This document shows, one piece after another, positions 1 through 7,425 of a DNA stretch of 64,000 bases. A program made the position numbers and the translations under genes. This DNA is from Streptomyces sp. NBC_01497 (GTDB lineage: Bacteria; Actinomycetota; Actinomycetes; Streptomycetales; Streptomycetaceae). Under the pieces are notes generated by a model that was not told the origin of the DNA, made no database searches, and saw only the letters and a program-made list of their open reading frames with translations. The stretch spans positions 5,828,001-5,892,000 of the forward strand of contig NZ_CP109427.1 of NCBI RefSeq assembly GCF_036250695.1, read 5' to 3'. The first letter of the stretch is position 1. Every line of letters begins with the position of its first letter.

Positions 1-1509
1 GGCGGCGCACTTCTGGACCTCGAAGGAGCCCTGCATGTCGGAGACGTACTTCGCCTCCGTGCCGGCGGCGTCGTGGTCGAAGTCGTCCGTGTAGGGAAGG
101 GCCAGCGCGTGCGCGGCGGGAGGCGTCGCGGTGCCCTTGCCCTGGCCGGTCGTCGTGGTGAGCGTGTAGACGTAGCCGGGCTTCATCGTCAGGGAGTACG
201 CGCCGTCGCTCGGGGTGATGTCCTGGGTGTGGATGAAGTCCGTCGCGGGGTTCGGGTTGTTCACGTCGGTGGCCCACACGTGGACCGTGCCGGTGGACAG
301 CCCGCCCGACACGGTGAGGTTCGCGGTCTGCGCCTCGGTGGCCGAGGTCGTCTCCAGGACCGTGGAGTAGTCCTTGCCGCCCGGGGACTTCAGCGTGATG
401 TAACTGCCGTTGGTCTCCGAGCCGCCGAGGTAGCCGGAGGCGGAGTCGACGAACTTCCAGCCGGGCTGCGCGAACTGGGTGACCTGCGCGGTCGCCCAGG
501 TGTTCTCGCCGATGGAGTAGTTGCCCGACCAGGGGGATCCGGCCGTCGAGAGGCCCACGGTGGAGTACGGGAGATTGGGGTAGATCGCGGCGAGCAGCGG
601 CCAGTTGAAGTAACTGGTCATCTTGGCGTCGACGTAGCCGCGTGTGATGGAGCGGATCAGGGCGGGTGCGCCGGTGTTCATGTCCTGCGAGCCGTTCTCG
701 GACGCCCACAGCGGTTTGCCGTTGTTCTTGGCGGTGTCGGTGCTGGAGCAGGTGTCGGCGGGGCCGCCGTCACCCTGGCAGGGGTAGTGGGCGCCGATGA
801 TCGACACCGCGTCGTTGAACGCCGGGTCCTTGGCCATGTCGTCAGCGACGTCCCAGCCGCTGTCGTCGGCCACGAGCTGCACGCCGGAGTACCCGGCGGC
901 GTCGAGGGCGGTGCGCAACTGGACGTACCAGTCGGCGTCGTGACCGCGCTCGTTCCAGCCGCCGAGGTAGCTGATGTCCAGGCCGTGCTGCTTGGCGCAA
1001 CCCAGCCAGGAGATCAGGTAGTTGATGGTGTCGGTGGACCAGAACCCGCCGTTGATCCAGCCGGGCGCCGCCCAGGCCAGCCCGTACAGGCCGATGTCCG
1101 GGTTGCGCTTCTTGGCCTGCTCGGCGAGCCAGAACTCGTAACCGGCATCACAGTTGATCTTGCCCTTGGTGTGCTCGATCGACGGCTCCGAGCCGTCGGT
1201 GGAGTTGGCGTCGCCGCCGATCTCCAGCTTCAGCAACTGGAGATCGGCCCCGTAACCGGGCTTGAAGAGGTAGTCGAGGATCTGCTTCTGCTGGGCGGCC
1301 GGATAGTCGGTCAGCAGGCGGGAGTTGCCGCCGCCGCCGCTGATCGCGCCGATGCCGTCGAAGGTGCGGCCGCTCTTGCTGCCGTCGACGCTGATCGACG
1401 TGGCGGGTGCCGCGTGGGCCGGCGTCGCGCCCGACGCCAGCAAGGCGGCCAGCAGGGCCAGCACCCAGAGGGGGATGAGTCTGCGCACATGAGTCAACAC
1501 GCGGGGCAT
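1..1509 (-). CDS. Secreted GH59 galactosylceramidase-type hydrolase, 3' end outside window
   Basis: The 503 visible residues start with a Sec signal peptide (basic MPRVLTHVRR, Leu/Ala core, cleavage near AHA-AP around residue 33). The mature part follows the order known from galactocerebrosidase: DGIGAISGGGG, LDYLFKPGYGADLQLLK, EIGGD, AKKRNPDI, then WNERG and WASENG. By family knowledge the Glu of WNER (E187) is the acid/base and the Glu of WASEN (E271) the nucleophile. GH59 enzymes release galactose from beta-galactosides such as galactolipids, so an extracellular glycan or glycolipid role is inferred. After about residue 400 a second beta-rich part begins and runs off the window. Start is the ATG at 1509, with GAAGGG upstream. 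An IclR-type regulator on the same strand lies just upstream. Confidence 0.85.
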   Translation of the reverse strand, partial: MPRVLTHVRRLIPLWVLALLAALLASGATPAHAAPATSISVDGSKSGRTFDGIGAISGGGGNSRLLTDYPAAQQKQILDYLFKPGYGADLQLLKLEIGGDANSTDGSEPSIEHTKGKINCDAGYEFWLAEQAKKRNPDIGLYGLAWAAPGWINGGFWSTDTINYLISWLGCAKQHGLDISYLGGWNERGHDADWYVQLRTALDAAGYSGVQLVADDSGWDVADDMAKDPAFNDAVSIIGAHYPCQGDGGPADTCSSTDTAKNNGKPLWASENGSQDMNTGAPALIRSITRGYVDAKMTSYFNWPLLAAIYPNLPYSTVGLSTAGSPWSGNYSIGENTWATAQVTQFAQPGWKFVDSASGYLGGSETNGSYITLKSPGGKDYSTVLETTSATEAQTANLTVSGGLSTGTVHVWATDVNNPNPATDFIHTQDITPSDGAYSLTMKPGYVYTLTTTTGQGKGTATPPAAHALALPYTDDFDHDAAGTEAKYVSDMQGSFEVQKCAA

Positions 1510-1595
1510 GGTTGACGCCCTTCACCAGAGGAGGATGGGGCTCAGTGTCTCTACGTGTTGAATATTCGGTCAATACCGCGAACAAAGAAACAGAA

Positions 1596-2345
1596 TCAAA
1601 CATCCGATGGGTCGTCATGTCCCTGGCCAGAGGCCGGGAGGCGGGGCGGTGTGAGGGCGGGTCGCGACAGCTCCGTGGCGATCCTGCCCGCCGTCCGCCG
1701 CGTGGCGTTCACCATCGGGTCGGGGATGCCGGCCCCTCCGGGCAGCATCAGTGACACCGCGCCGGTGTCCGACGGGGACAGGCGCAGGGGTGCGGCGACG
1801 CAGCTGACCCGGGGATCGACGCCGCCCGCGTCGATGACGGGACGCATGTCTCCCGTGTGTGCCCGCTCGTGGGCGCGAACCACGGCGAGCCGGGCGACGG
1901 GCAGGCCGACCGCGGCGAGATCGTCCTCGTGCAGCAGGCCCGGTCGCGGCGCGCGGGCGACGGGCCGGTCCCCGGGCAGCACCTCCACCATCAGCCCCCG
2001 GCCGCCGATGTCGACGCTCAGCGCCACCAGCCCGCCGGTCGCCCCCGCCAGTTCCATCAATGGCCGCTGGGCCACCGCGCGCAGCCGTGGCTCCGCGGGC
2101 ACTTCGGCGCCCAGCTCCATGATCACGGGACCGAGCCGCCAGCGGTCCCCGGTGCGCTCCACGGCTCCGGCGCGCCGGAGATGGGCGAGAAGGCGGGTGA
2201 CGGTCGTACGGGGCAGACCGCACGCGCGCTGCACCTCGCTCACGCGGGCGGACCCCAGTCCGCGCAGCGATCCGAGCACCGCGAAGGCGCCTGAGACGAC
2301 GGTTCGGGACGCCTCGGCTTCGGGGTTTCGGCCCGCCGCATCCAC
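1596..2345 (-). CDS. IclR-family transcriptional regulator
   Basis: 249 aa. Residues about 15-75 form the IclR winged helix: VVSGAFAVLGSLRGLG, then VSEVQRACGLPRTTVTRLL and LRRAGAVER. The rest matches the IclR effector domain (LAGATGGLVALSVD, RVSCVAAPLRLS, TGAVSLMLPG, ATRRTAGRIATEL), where small organic acids or sugars usually bind. GTG start at 2345 with GGAAG 12 nt upstream. It is divergent from the FAD oxidoreductase at 2524, and three near-identical 20-bp sites fill the gap, so autoregulation and control of the oxidoreductase are likely. It may also control the GH59 gene 86 bp downstream on the same strand. The ligand is unknown. Confidence 0.85.
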   Translation of the reverse strand: MDAAGRNPEAEASRTVVSGAFAVLGSLRGLGSARVSEVQRACGLPRTTVTRLLAHLRRAGAVERTGDRWRLGPVIMELGAEVPAEPRLRAVAQRPLMELAGATGGLVALSVDIGGRGLMVEVLPGDRPVARAPRPGLLHEDDLAAVGLPVARLAVVRAHERAHTGDMRPVIDAGGVDPRVSCVAAPLRLSPSDTGAVSLMLPGGAGIPDPMVNATRRTAGRIATELSRPALTPPRLPASGQGHDDPSDV

Positions 2346-2374
2346 AGGACGGATTCTTCCACTTCCCCGGATCA

Positions 2375-2394
2375 GTGACCACGCAGCGGTTGCC
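2375..2394 (+). promoter_or_regulatory. Operator-like repeat, copy 1 of 3
   Basis: Sequence GTGACCACGCAGCGGTTGCC. It shares the pattern GTGACC-N4-AGYGGTNRCC with copies at 2422 and 2464. It lies 30 bp upstream of the IclR gene start, where binding would cover that promoter. Confidence 0.6.
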
Positions 2395-2421
2395 GGCGGT
2401 GGTGGCCGGCCCGTGCCCGTC

Positions 2422-2441
2422 GTGACCGCATAGTGGTTACC
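2422..2441 (+). promoter_or_regulatory. Operator-like repeat, copy 2 of 3
   Basis: Sequence GTGACCGCATAGTGGTTACC. It begins 47 bp after copy 1 and 42 bp before copy 3. The arms are partly inverted (GTGACC against GGTTAC). Confidence 0.6.
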
Positions 2442-2463
2442 GGCCCGCGGGTGGTCTGCCGCC

Positions 2464-2483
2464 GTGACCGTTCAGCGGTCACC
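2464..2483 (+). promoter_or_regulatory. Operator-like repeat, copy 3 of 3 (best palindrome)
   Basis: Sequence GTGACCGTTCAGCGGTCACC contains a perfect 7-bp inverted repeat, GTGACCG-TTCAG-CGGTCAC. It sits 28 bp upstream of the TAGCGT -10 element of the oxidoreductase, a good place for an IclR-type regulator. The GTG inside this copy is in frame with the oxidoreductase but is more likely operator than start codon. Confidence 0.65.
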
Positions 2484-2510
2484 GGGCGCGCCACCGGCCA
2501 CGGCCCCTCC

Positions 2511-2516
2511 TAGCGT
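2511..2516 (+). promoter_or_regulatory. -10 element of a leaderless promoter
   Basis: TAGCGT fits the streptomycete TANNNT -10 box and is followed by 7 nt and then ATG 2524. This places the expected transcript start at the ATG. No Shine-Dalgarno sequence precedes that ATG. Confidence 0.6.
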
Positions 2517-2523
2517 CGACGAC

Positions 2524-4119
2524 ATGAATGACATTTCCGGAATACCAGACAAGGCGGACGTCGTCTTCGTGGGGGCGGGCCACAACGCCCTGGTCGCCGC
2601 GGCCCTTCTCCTCGATGCCGGGCGAAGCGTGTGCCTGCTGGAGAGGATGTCCGAGCCCGGCGGCTGGGTCAGAACGAGCGAGCCGGGTGCGCCCGGCTTC
2701 CTGCACGACCGCTGGTCCGCCCTGCACCCCGGATTCGTCGGCGGGCCCGTCTGGGCGGAGCTCGGCCCGCACCTGGCGCGGCATGGACTGGAGTACGCCA
2801 CGGCGCCGCTGGGCAGTGCCTCCTCGCTGCCCGACGGACGGTCGGCCGTCGCTCCCGTCGATCCCGCCGCCTTCGGCGGGGAACTGGAGCGGCTCGGCGA
2901 GACGGCGGGCTGGAAGGGCCTCTTCGATGCGGTCGGCCCCTATGTCCAGCCCCTGTTCGGCCTGCTCGGCACCGGCCTCGACAGCGCCGGTGCGCAGAAG
3001 GAACTCGCCGGCCTGATCGACGGCAGCAGGCAGAGCGCCCTGCCGTTCGGCCGGTTGCTCACCACGAGCGCGGCGGACCTCGTCAGGGACCACTTCGCGA
3101 CGGACGAGCTCAGGTGCCTCGCCGCGCCCTGGCCGCTGCACTTCGGCGCGGGGCCCGAGGAGCCGGCCGGCGCCCTGTGGACGGTGTTCGCGCTGGCCGC
3201 GCTCGCCGGGGGCAACCCCGCACCCGTCGGGGGGAGCGGACGGCTCACCGACGCCCTCGTGGGCCTCGTCACCGAACGCGGCGGCGATGTCCACTGCGGT
3301 GTGGACGTCGACGAGGTCCTTGTGCGCGACGGGCGGGGCATCGGCGTCCGCACGCGGGACGGGGCGGCCGTCGAGGCCGGCGAGGCGGTCGTCGTCTCCA
3401 CCACACCCGACCTGCTCTACGGCCGGCTGCTGAGGAACACGCCCGGTGTGCCCGCGGGCGTGCGCGAGCAGGCGGCGGCGTACCGGTACCGGCGGGGCTG
3501 CTTCCAGATGAACCTGTCCCTGTCCGCGCGGCCCCGCTTCCGGGACGGCCGGCTCGACGCCGGGGGCGCCATCAACCTCGGCCGGGGCCTCGACGAACTG
3601 GTCACGTCCGTCCGCCAGGCCGACGCGGGGCTGCTCCCCGAACACCCCTCCATCGCCTGGCACGAACCGACCGCCGTCGACCCGACGCGCGCGCCGGAAG
3701 GACGAGCCGTGGTGCGGATGCAGGTTCTCGACACCCCACTCGCGCCCACCGGGGACGCCGCGGGTACGGGATACGGGACGCGGGGCTGGAGCCCGGACAC
3801 CGCGCAGGCGTACGCCGACCGCATTCTCGCCGAAGCCGAACCGCACGTGCCGGGCCTCACGTCACTCGTCATGGAACGCCACATCACGACCCCCGCCGAC
3901 CTGGCGAGGCAGAACCCCAACGCCGGCCCCGGCGACCACGCGGCGGGCTCGAACGCCCTCGCGCAGGCCTTCACCCAACGGCACGTTCCCGCCCACAGGG
4001 GCGGCTACCGCACGTCCGTGCCGGGGGTCTGGCTGATCGGCGCGGCCACCTGGCCGATGGCGGGGGTCAACGGATCCTCCGGCCGAGCCGTCGCGCGGAC
4101 CCTCACCGGTACGGCATGA
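2524..4119 (+). CDS. FAD-dependent phytoene-desaturase-like oxidoreductase
   Basis: 531 aa from ATG 2524, chosen because a TAGCGT -10 box is 7 nt upstream. Residues 13-45 form the Rossmann dinucleotide site: DVVFVGAGHNALVAAALLL followed by LLERMSEPGG, the arrangement of CrtI-like and amine-oxidase-like enzymes that bind FAD. Near the end, GVWLIGAATWPMAGVNGSSG is the usual C-terminal FAD contact. The family oxidises C-C or C-N bonds in carotenoids, retinoids or other hydrophobic substrates, and the substrate here cannot be read. No carotenoid genes are nearby. Probably controlled by the divergent IclR protein through the repeats at 2375-2483. Confidence 0.8.
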   Translation: MNDISGIPDKADVVFVGAGHNALVAAALLLDAGRSVCLLERMSEPGGWVRTSEPGAPGFLHDRWSALHPGFVGGPVWAELGPHLARHGLEYATAPLGSASSLPDGRSAVAPVDPAAFGGELERLGETAGWKGLFDAVGPYVQPLFGLLGTGLDSAGAQKELAGLIDGSRQSALPFGRLLTTSAADLVRDHFATDELRCLAAPWPLHFGAGPEEPAGALWTVFALAALAGGNPAPVGGSGRLTDALVGLVTERGGDVHCGVDVDEVLVRDGRGIGVRTRDGAAVEAGEAVVVSTTPDLLYGRLLRNTPGVPAGVREQAAAYRYRRGCFQMNLSLSARPRFRDGRLDAGGAINLGRGLDELVTSVRQADAGLLPEHPSIAWHEPTAVDPTRAPEGRAVVRMQVLDTPLAPTGDAAGTGYGTRGWSPDTAQAYADRILAEAEPHVPGLTSLVMERHITTPADLARQNPNAGPGDHAAGSNALAQAFTQRHVPAHRGGYRTSVPGVWLIGAATWPMAGVNGSSGRAVARTLTGTA

Positions 4120-4287
4120 GGGCGGCCGGTTCCGGGCAGCGGATCGCTCGGTGGAGCGTACGGGGCTGGTGGCCGGCCGGGTCCCGGTGGAGCGTGTGGG
4201 CCTGGTGACTGGCGCCCGCGGGCGCGGCGGAACGGACGGGACGCCTACGGCGCTCGCCTTCCGGCGGCCGGGGGCGCCCGCGACAGC

Positions 4288-4336
4288 GCGGGGCCGTCTC
4301 ACGCGGGCGGCCCGATGGCGGGGCCGTCTCACGCGG
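4288..4336 (+). repeat. 19-bp perfect direct repeat, two copies 30 bp apart
   Basis: GCGGGGCCGTCTCACGCGG occurs at 4288-4306 and again at 4318-4336. The second copy contains the stop codon of the MarR remnant, so the first looks like a duplicated scrap of that gene's end. Confidence 0.75.
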
Positions 4337-4575
4337 TCGGCGGCGACACGTCGTCGAGGTGGCCCAGGTGCGCCGTCACGTCGTCGGCGAAGCGTGTCAG
4401 CAGCCGGCCGAGGTCGTCGCGGTCCCGGTCGGACCAGTGGGCGACGGCCTCGGTGAACCAGCCGATGAGCGTGCGCGCGTAACGGTCGGCGGCACCCGCC
4501 CCCTCGGCGGTCGGCTCGATCAGGCTGACACCCCGTTTCGTTCGGGTCGCCGATACGGCGCACCAGCCCGCGCCG
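4329..4575 (-). pseudogene. MarR-family regulator remnant (frameshifted, 5' truncated)
   Basis: On the minus strand the C-terminal part of a MarR protein is readable: RGVSLIEPTAEGAGAADRYARTL, then helices to VSPPTA and a stop at 4329. The preceding wing, GLVRRIGDPNE, is in another frame, and the residues before it (EGRLGGAG) return to the first frame. Two small frameshifts around 4540 and 4568 would explain this. The N-terminal helices and recognition helix are absent. The reading rests on the familiar MarR wing pattern (AGLVRR-DP-RRG), so it is a reasonable but not certain call. Confidence 0.45.
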
Positions 4576-4723
4576 CCAAGTCTGCCCTCGTCCTGCCCGA
4601 TTACGCGCCGGCCGCGTAGCGGTCCGGCGGAACGGGCGGGCGCGGGGCGGCGCATGGCGGGGGCCGACCGCAACGGGCGTGGCGCCGGAAGCGATCGGCG
4701 GAAGGCGCGAGCCGGCCCGCCGA

Positions 4724-5281
4724 TCAGGCGGGACCGGCGGGGCCCGTGGGGCCGGTGGGGCCGGCCGATGCCTGCGGCCCCGACTGACGGATGCGCTCGC
4801 GTTCGGTCCCGGCCGCCTGGCGGATGTGCTCGCGCGTGGTCTCGGCCCGCTGGCGCAGCCGTTCACGTTCGGTCTCGGCCGCGTCCTTGCGCAGTTCCAC
4901 GTACGCCCGCACGCCGGCGACGCCGAGTCCGGCGCCGAACAGGGTCAGCAGGGAGTCCGCGGCACTGGGCCGGGCCGCGCGGTCGGCACCCGGCATGTCC
5001 GGCAGGGCCCGTTCCATCTCCCACGGGCCGCGGGCGGCGGAGTACCGGGGGACATCGAGCACCTCGTCGATGACCTGGTCGGGCAGGTCGTACTTGCACG
5101 TCAACTCGGTCCGCGACATGCGGATCAGCCAGAAGTCCCGGCGGATCGCGGCGTACAGCTCGATCTCGGTCCGTGGGGCACGCCGGCCGACACAGACCGC
5201 GTCGACGGCCTGGTCGAAGGCGTTCCGCACGCCGAGCCGGTCGGTTGCGGCGGGCGGATGCTGTCCGCGCGGCAAGGTCAT
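4724..5281 (-). CDS. Conserved hypothetical protein with charged C-terminal helix
   Basis: 185 aa. ATG 5281 is preceded by GAAGGAG at 7 nt, a strong ribosome site, so longer upstream readings are rejected. The N-terminal half is a compact helical unit (FDQAVDAVCVG, RTEIELYAAIRRDFWLIRMSRTEL, YDLPDQVIDEVLDVPRYSA). About residues 120-140 (SLLTLFGAGLGVAGVRAYVEL) are hydrophobic. Residues 140-170 are a Glu/Arg-rich helix (AAETERERLRQRAETTREH) likely to form a coiled coil. The C-terminus ends in Gly-Pro-Thr repeats. I recognise no family. The single hydrophobic stretch and coiled coil could suit a membrane-associated scaffold. Confidence 0.65.
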   Translation of the reverse strand: MTLPRGQHPPAATDRLGVRNAFDQAVDAVCVGRRAPRTEIELYAAIRRDFWLIRMSRTELTCKYDLPDQVIDEVLDVPRYSAARGPWEMERALPDMPGADRAARPSAADSLLTLFGAGLGVAGVRAYVELRKDAAETERERLRQRAETTREHIRQAAGTERERIRQSGPQASAGPTGPTGPAGPA

Positions 5282-5808
5282 GGGGACTCCTTCGAACGGG
5301 GAGGGGAGGCGGCGGCCCGCCGGCGGCCCCGGGGTGCGGGCGTACCGGGTGGCCCCCGGTACGCGAAGGACCGGTGGAGGACGGCCGAGGGCCGGTGGAG
5401 CGCCGGACACGTACGGGTTGAGGACGAACCGGTGACGGACCGAGGGCCCGCGGGAGAGGGGACCGGACGTCGGCGACTCCCCGCGGAACTCGGGCCCCTG
5501 AAGCACTCACCCGCCACGCTCACACCGGAGAACGACGGCCGTCAGGGACCTTCGGCCAGGCATCCGCCGGCGGCCGACAAACCATCCCTACCGGCCCGCA
5601 CCGGCATCCGCCAGCGGATCGGCGAAGGATGACCCGGTCGTGTGGCTCGCACATACGTTCTGACGCGGGGAGATCGCCGGCCCCCGACCGCGCCCTTGCG
5701 TTCGGGCCTGCCCGTCCGCCGCGTGGCGCCGCTCGTCGCAGCGCCGGCAGGGGGCGGGCGCGGGGCCGAGGGCTCGCGTCTCGCGGCTCGCGGCTCAGGG
5801 TTCACGGA
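5282..5808. other. Intergenic region, no gene seen
   Basis: 527 bp upstream of the unknown protein at 4724-5281 and downstream of the stressosome operon. Open frames here are arginine/proline-rich shadows without ribosome sites. The region should contain the promoter of the unknown protein and the operon terminator, but I could not place either. Confidence 0.5.
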
Positions 5809-7425
5809 TCAGGAATTCGGAGTCAGTTGCACGGCGAGCAGGGCGATGTCGTCCTCCTTGTCCTCGCCGAAGGTCCGAAGGAGCTCGTCGCAGAGGGCTT
5901 CCAGCTCCCGGGGTCCCGATGCCGTGGCCGCGCGGAACGAGGCGAGGCTGTCGTCGAGGTCCTGACCGCGCACCTCCACCAGCCCGTCGGTGATCAGCAG
6001 GAGCCGGGCGCCCGGCACCACGTCGTACACGGACGGCGCCGGATGCGGCAGGGCGAGGCCCAGCAGCGGCCCGTGCTGCTGGAGGTAGGCGGCGTGGCCG
6101 TCGGGGGCGAGCAGGAGCGGCGGGATGTGCCCCGCGTTGGAGACGTGGACCCGTCGACCGTTCGGATCGACGAGGACGAGGCACAGCGTCACGGTCAGGC
6201 CGGGGCGTGTGTGGCCGAGGAGGACATCGAGCCGTTCGAGGATGCGGTGCGGCGCGTGGCCCTCCAGGGCATAGGCGCGCAGCGCGTGGCGGATCTCGCC
6301 CATGACCGTCGCGGCGACCAGCGAGTGCCCCGCCACGTCCCCGACCGCGAGCAGCAGCCCGTTCGGGGTCTCCAGCGCCTCGTAGAAGTCCCCGCCGATC
6401 TCCGCGTGGTCGGAGGCCGGCCGGTAGCGCACGGCGAGCGCCGTGCCCGGCACCGAGGGCAGCCGGTCCGGCAGGAACGTGCGCTGGAGGGCGAGCGCGA
6501 GGGTGTGTTCCTCGTTGTAGGTGCGCAGTGCCTCCAGGGCGAGCGCGCAGGCGTTGGCGAGTTGCTGGAGCAGTTCGCGCTCGTCGGTGCCACCGACCGC
6601 GTGGGCGGGGACGGCGATGCAGATGGGGGGCCGGTTGAGTTTGGTGCGGGCCACCACCAGCGCGACGTCCCCCTCCAGCGGGTCGAGGGGCAGCAGCGCG
6701 CGCCACTGGGTGCCCGGCATGAGCCGCACCTCGGCCCCGGTGCCGCTGCCGAGCGTGTACGAGGCCAGCTGGGCGAGCAGTTCGGGTCCTGCGGGCATCG
6801 AGCGGGGAACGGAACCCGGTCCGGCGGCGAAGCTGTGCACCGCCTGGCCCCGCGGGCTCAGGAAGATCGCCGCAGCCGGGCAGGACAGGAGGTCGGCCGC
6901 GCCGCGGGTCGCCGACGCCGCGAAGGAGTGGAAACCGATGGCCCGGTAGACGTCCAGGGTCGCCCGGTTGAGCGTGGTCAGCCGCAGTGCGAGCCGTTCC
7001 GCCCGGCGCCGGGCCCGGGCGTAGCGCAGGGCCGCCGTGACGGTGGCCAGGAACTCATCCGGGTCGATCGGCTGGTTGAGATACGCGTCGGCGCCCCGGC
7101 GCAGCCCCTCCGTATGGTCGTCGGTGCTGATCGCGACGGCGGACACGTGGATGACGGGGAGCGCGGTGGTGCGGGCCTCGGCCTTGACGCGTTCGCAGAC
7201 CTCGAACCCGGTCATGTCGGGGAGCTGGACGTCGATCACCGCCGCGTCGGGCAGCGGGGTGCCGGTCTCGGCGAGCAGAGCGAGTCCCTGGGCGCCGTCG
7301 GCGGCGCCGATCACGGTGTGACCGACGCGTTTGAGCCAGCTGGAGAGGATGTAGAGGTTGGTCTCGTCGTCCTCGATCACCAGGATGGTCCCGGGCGCGC
7401 TGTCGCGTCTCGCGATGTCGGTCAC
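5809..7425 (-). CDS. Response regulator with GAF-like and PP2C (SpoIIE/RsbU-type) phosphatase domains
   Basis: 538 aa. Residues 12-130 are a receiver: ILVIEDDETN, phospho-acceptor Asp in AAVIDVQLPDMTGFEV, and VIHVSA. The usual KP pair is YLNQPID, so the conserved Lys is Gln. A GAF-like region follows (about 160-310). Residues 320-538 are a PP2C domain with GGDFYEA, VGDVAGHS, LLITDGLVE and EDDIALLAV, whose aspartates bind Mn2+/Mg2+. It should dephosphorylate an anti-sigma antagonist or stressosome STAS protein in response to the kinase upstream. GTG 7425 overlaps the kinase stop (GTGA), giving translational coupling. It is the last gene of the six-gene operon. Confidence 0.88.
   Translation of the reverse strand: MTDIARRDSAPGTILVIEDDETNLYILSSWLKRVGHTVIGAADGAQGLALLAETGTPLPDAAVIDVQLPDMTGFEVCERVKAEARTTALPVIHVSAVAISTDDHTEGLRRGADAYLNQPIDPDEFLATVTAALRYARARRRAERLALRLTTLNRATLDVYRAIGFHSFAASATRGAADLLSCPAAAIFLSPRGQAVHSFAAGPGSVPRSMPAGPELLAQLASYTLGSGTGAEVRLMPGTQWRALLPLDPLEGDVALVVARTKLNRPPICIAVPAHAVGGTDERELLQQLANACALALEALRTYNEEHTLALALQRTFLPDRLPSVPGTALAVRYRPASDHAEIGGDFYEALETPNGLLLAVGDVAGHSLVAATVMGEIRHALRAYALEGHAPHRILERLDVLLGHTRPGLTVTLCLVLVDPNGRRVHVSNAGHIPPLLLAPDGHAAYLQQHGPLLGLALPHPAPSVYDVVPGARLLLITDGLVEVRGQDLDDSLASFRAATASGPRELEALCDELLRTFGEDKEDDIALLAVQLTPNS

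Noticed and set aside
73..1515. Long plus-strand open frame opposite the GH59 gene
   Set aside because: Its translation is Gly/Val/Arg-rich, typical of an antisense frame in GC-rich DNA. The minus strand shows clear catalytic motifs and a signal peptide.
2464..2523. GTG 2464 as start of the FAD oxidoreductase
   Set aside because: The GTG is part of the third operator-like repeat, has no ribosome site, and adds a Pro/Ala-rich stretch not needed for the Rossmann fold. ATG 2524 has a -10 box at the leaderless distance.
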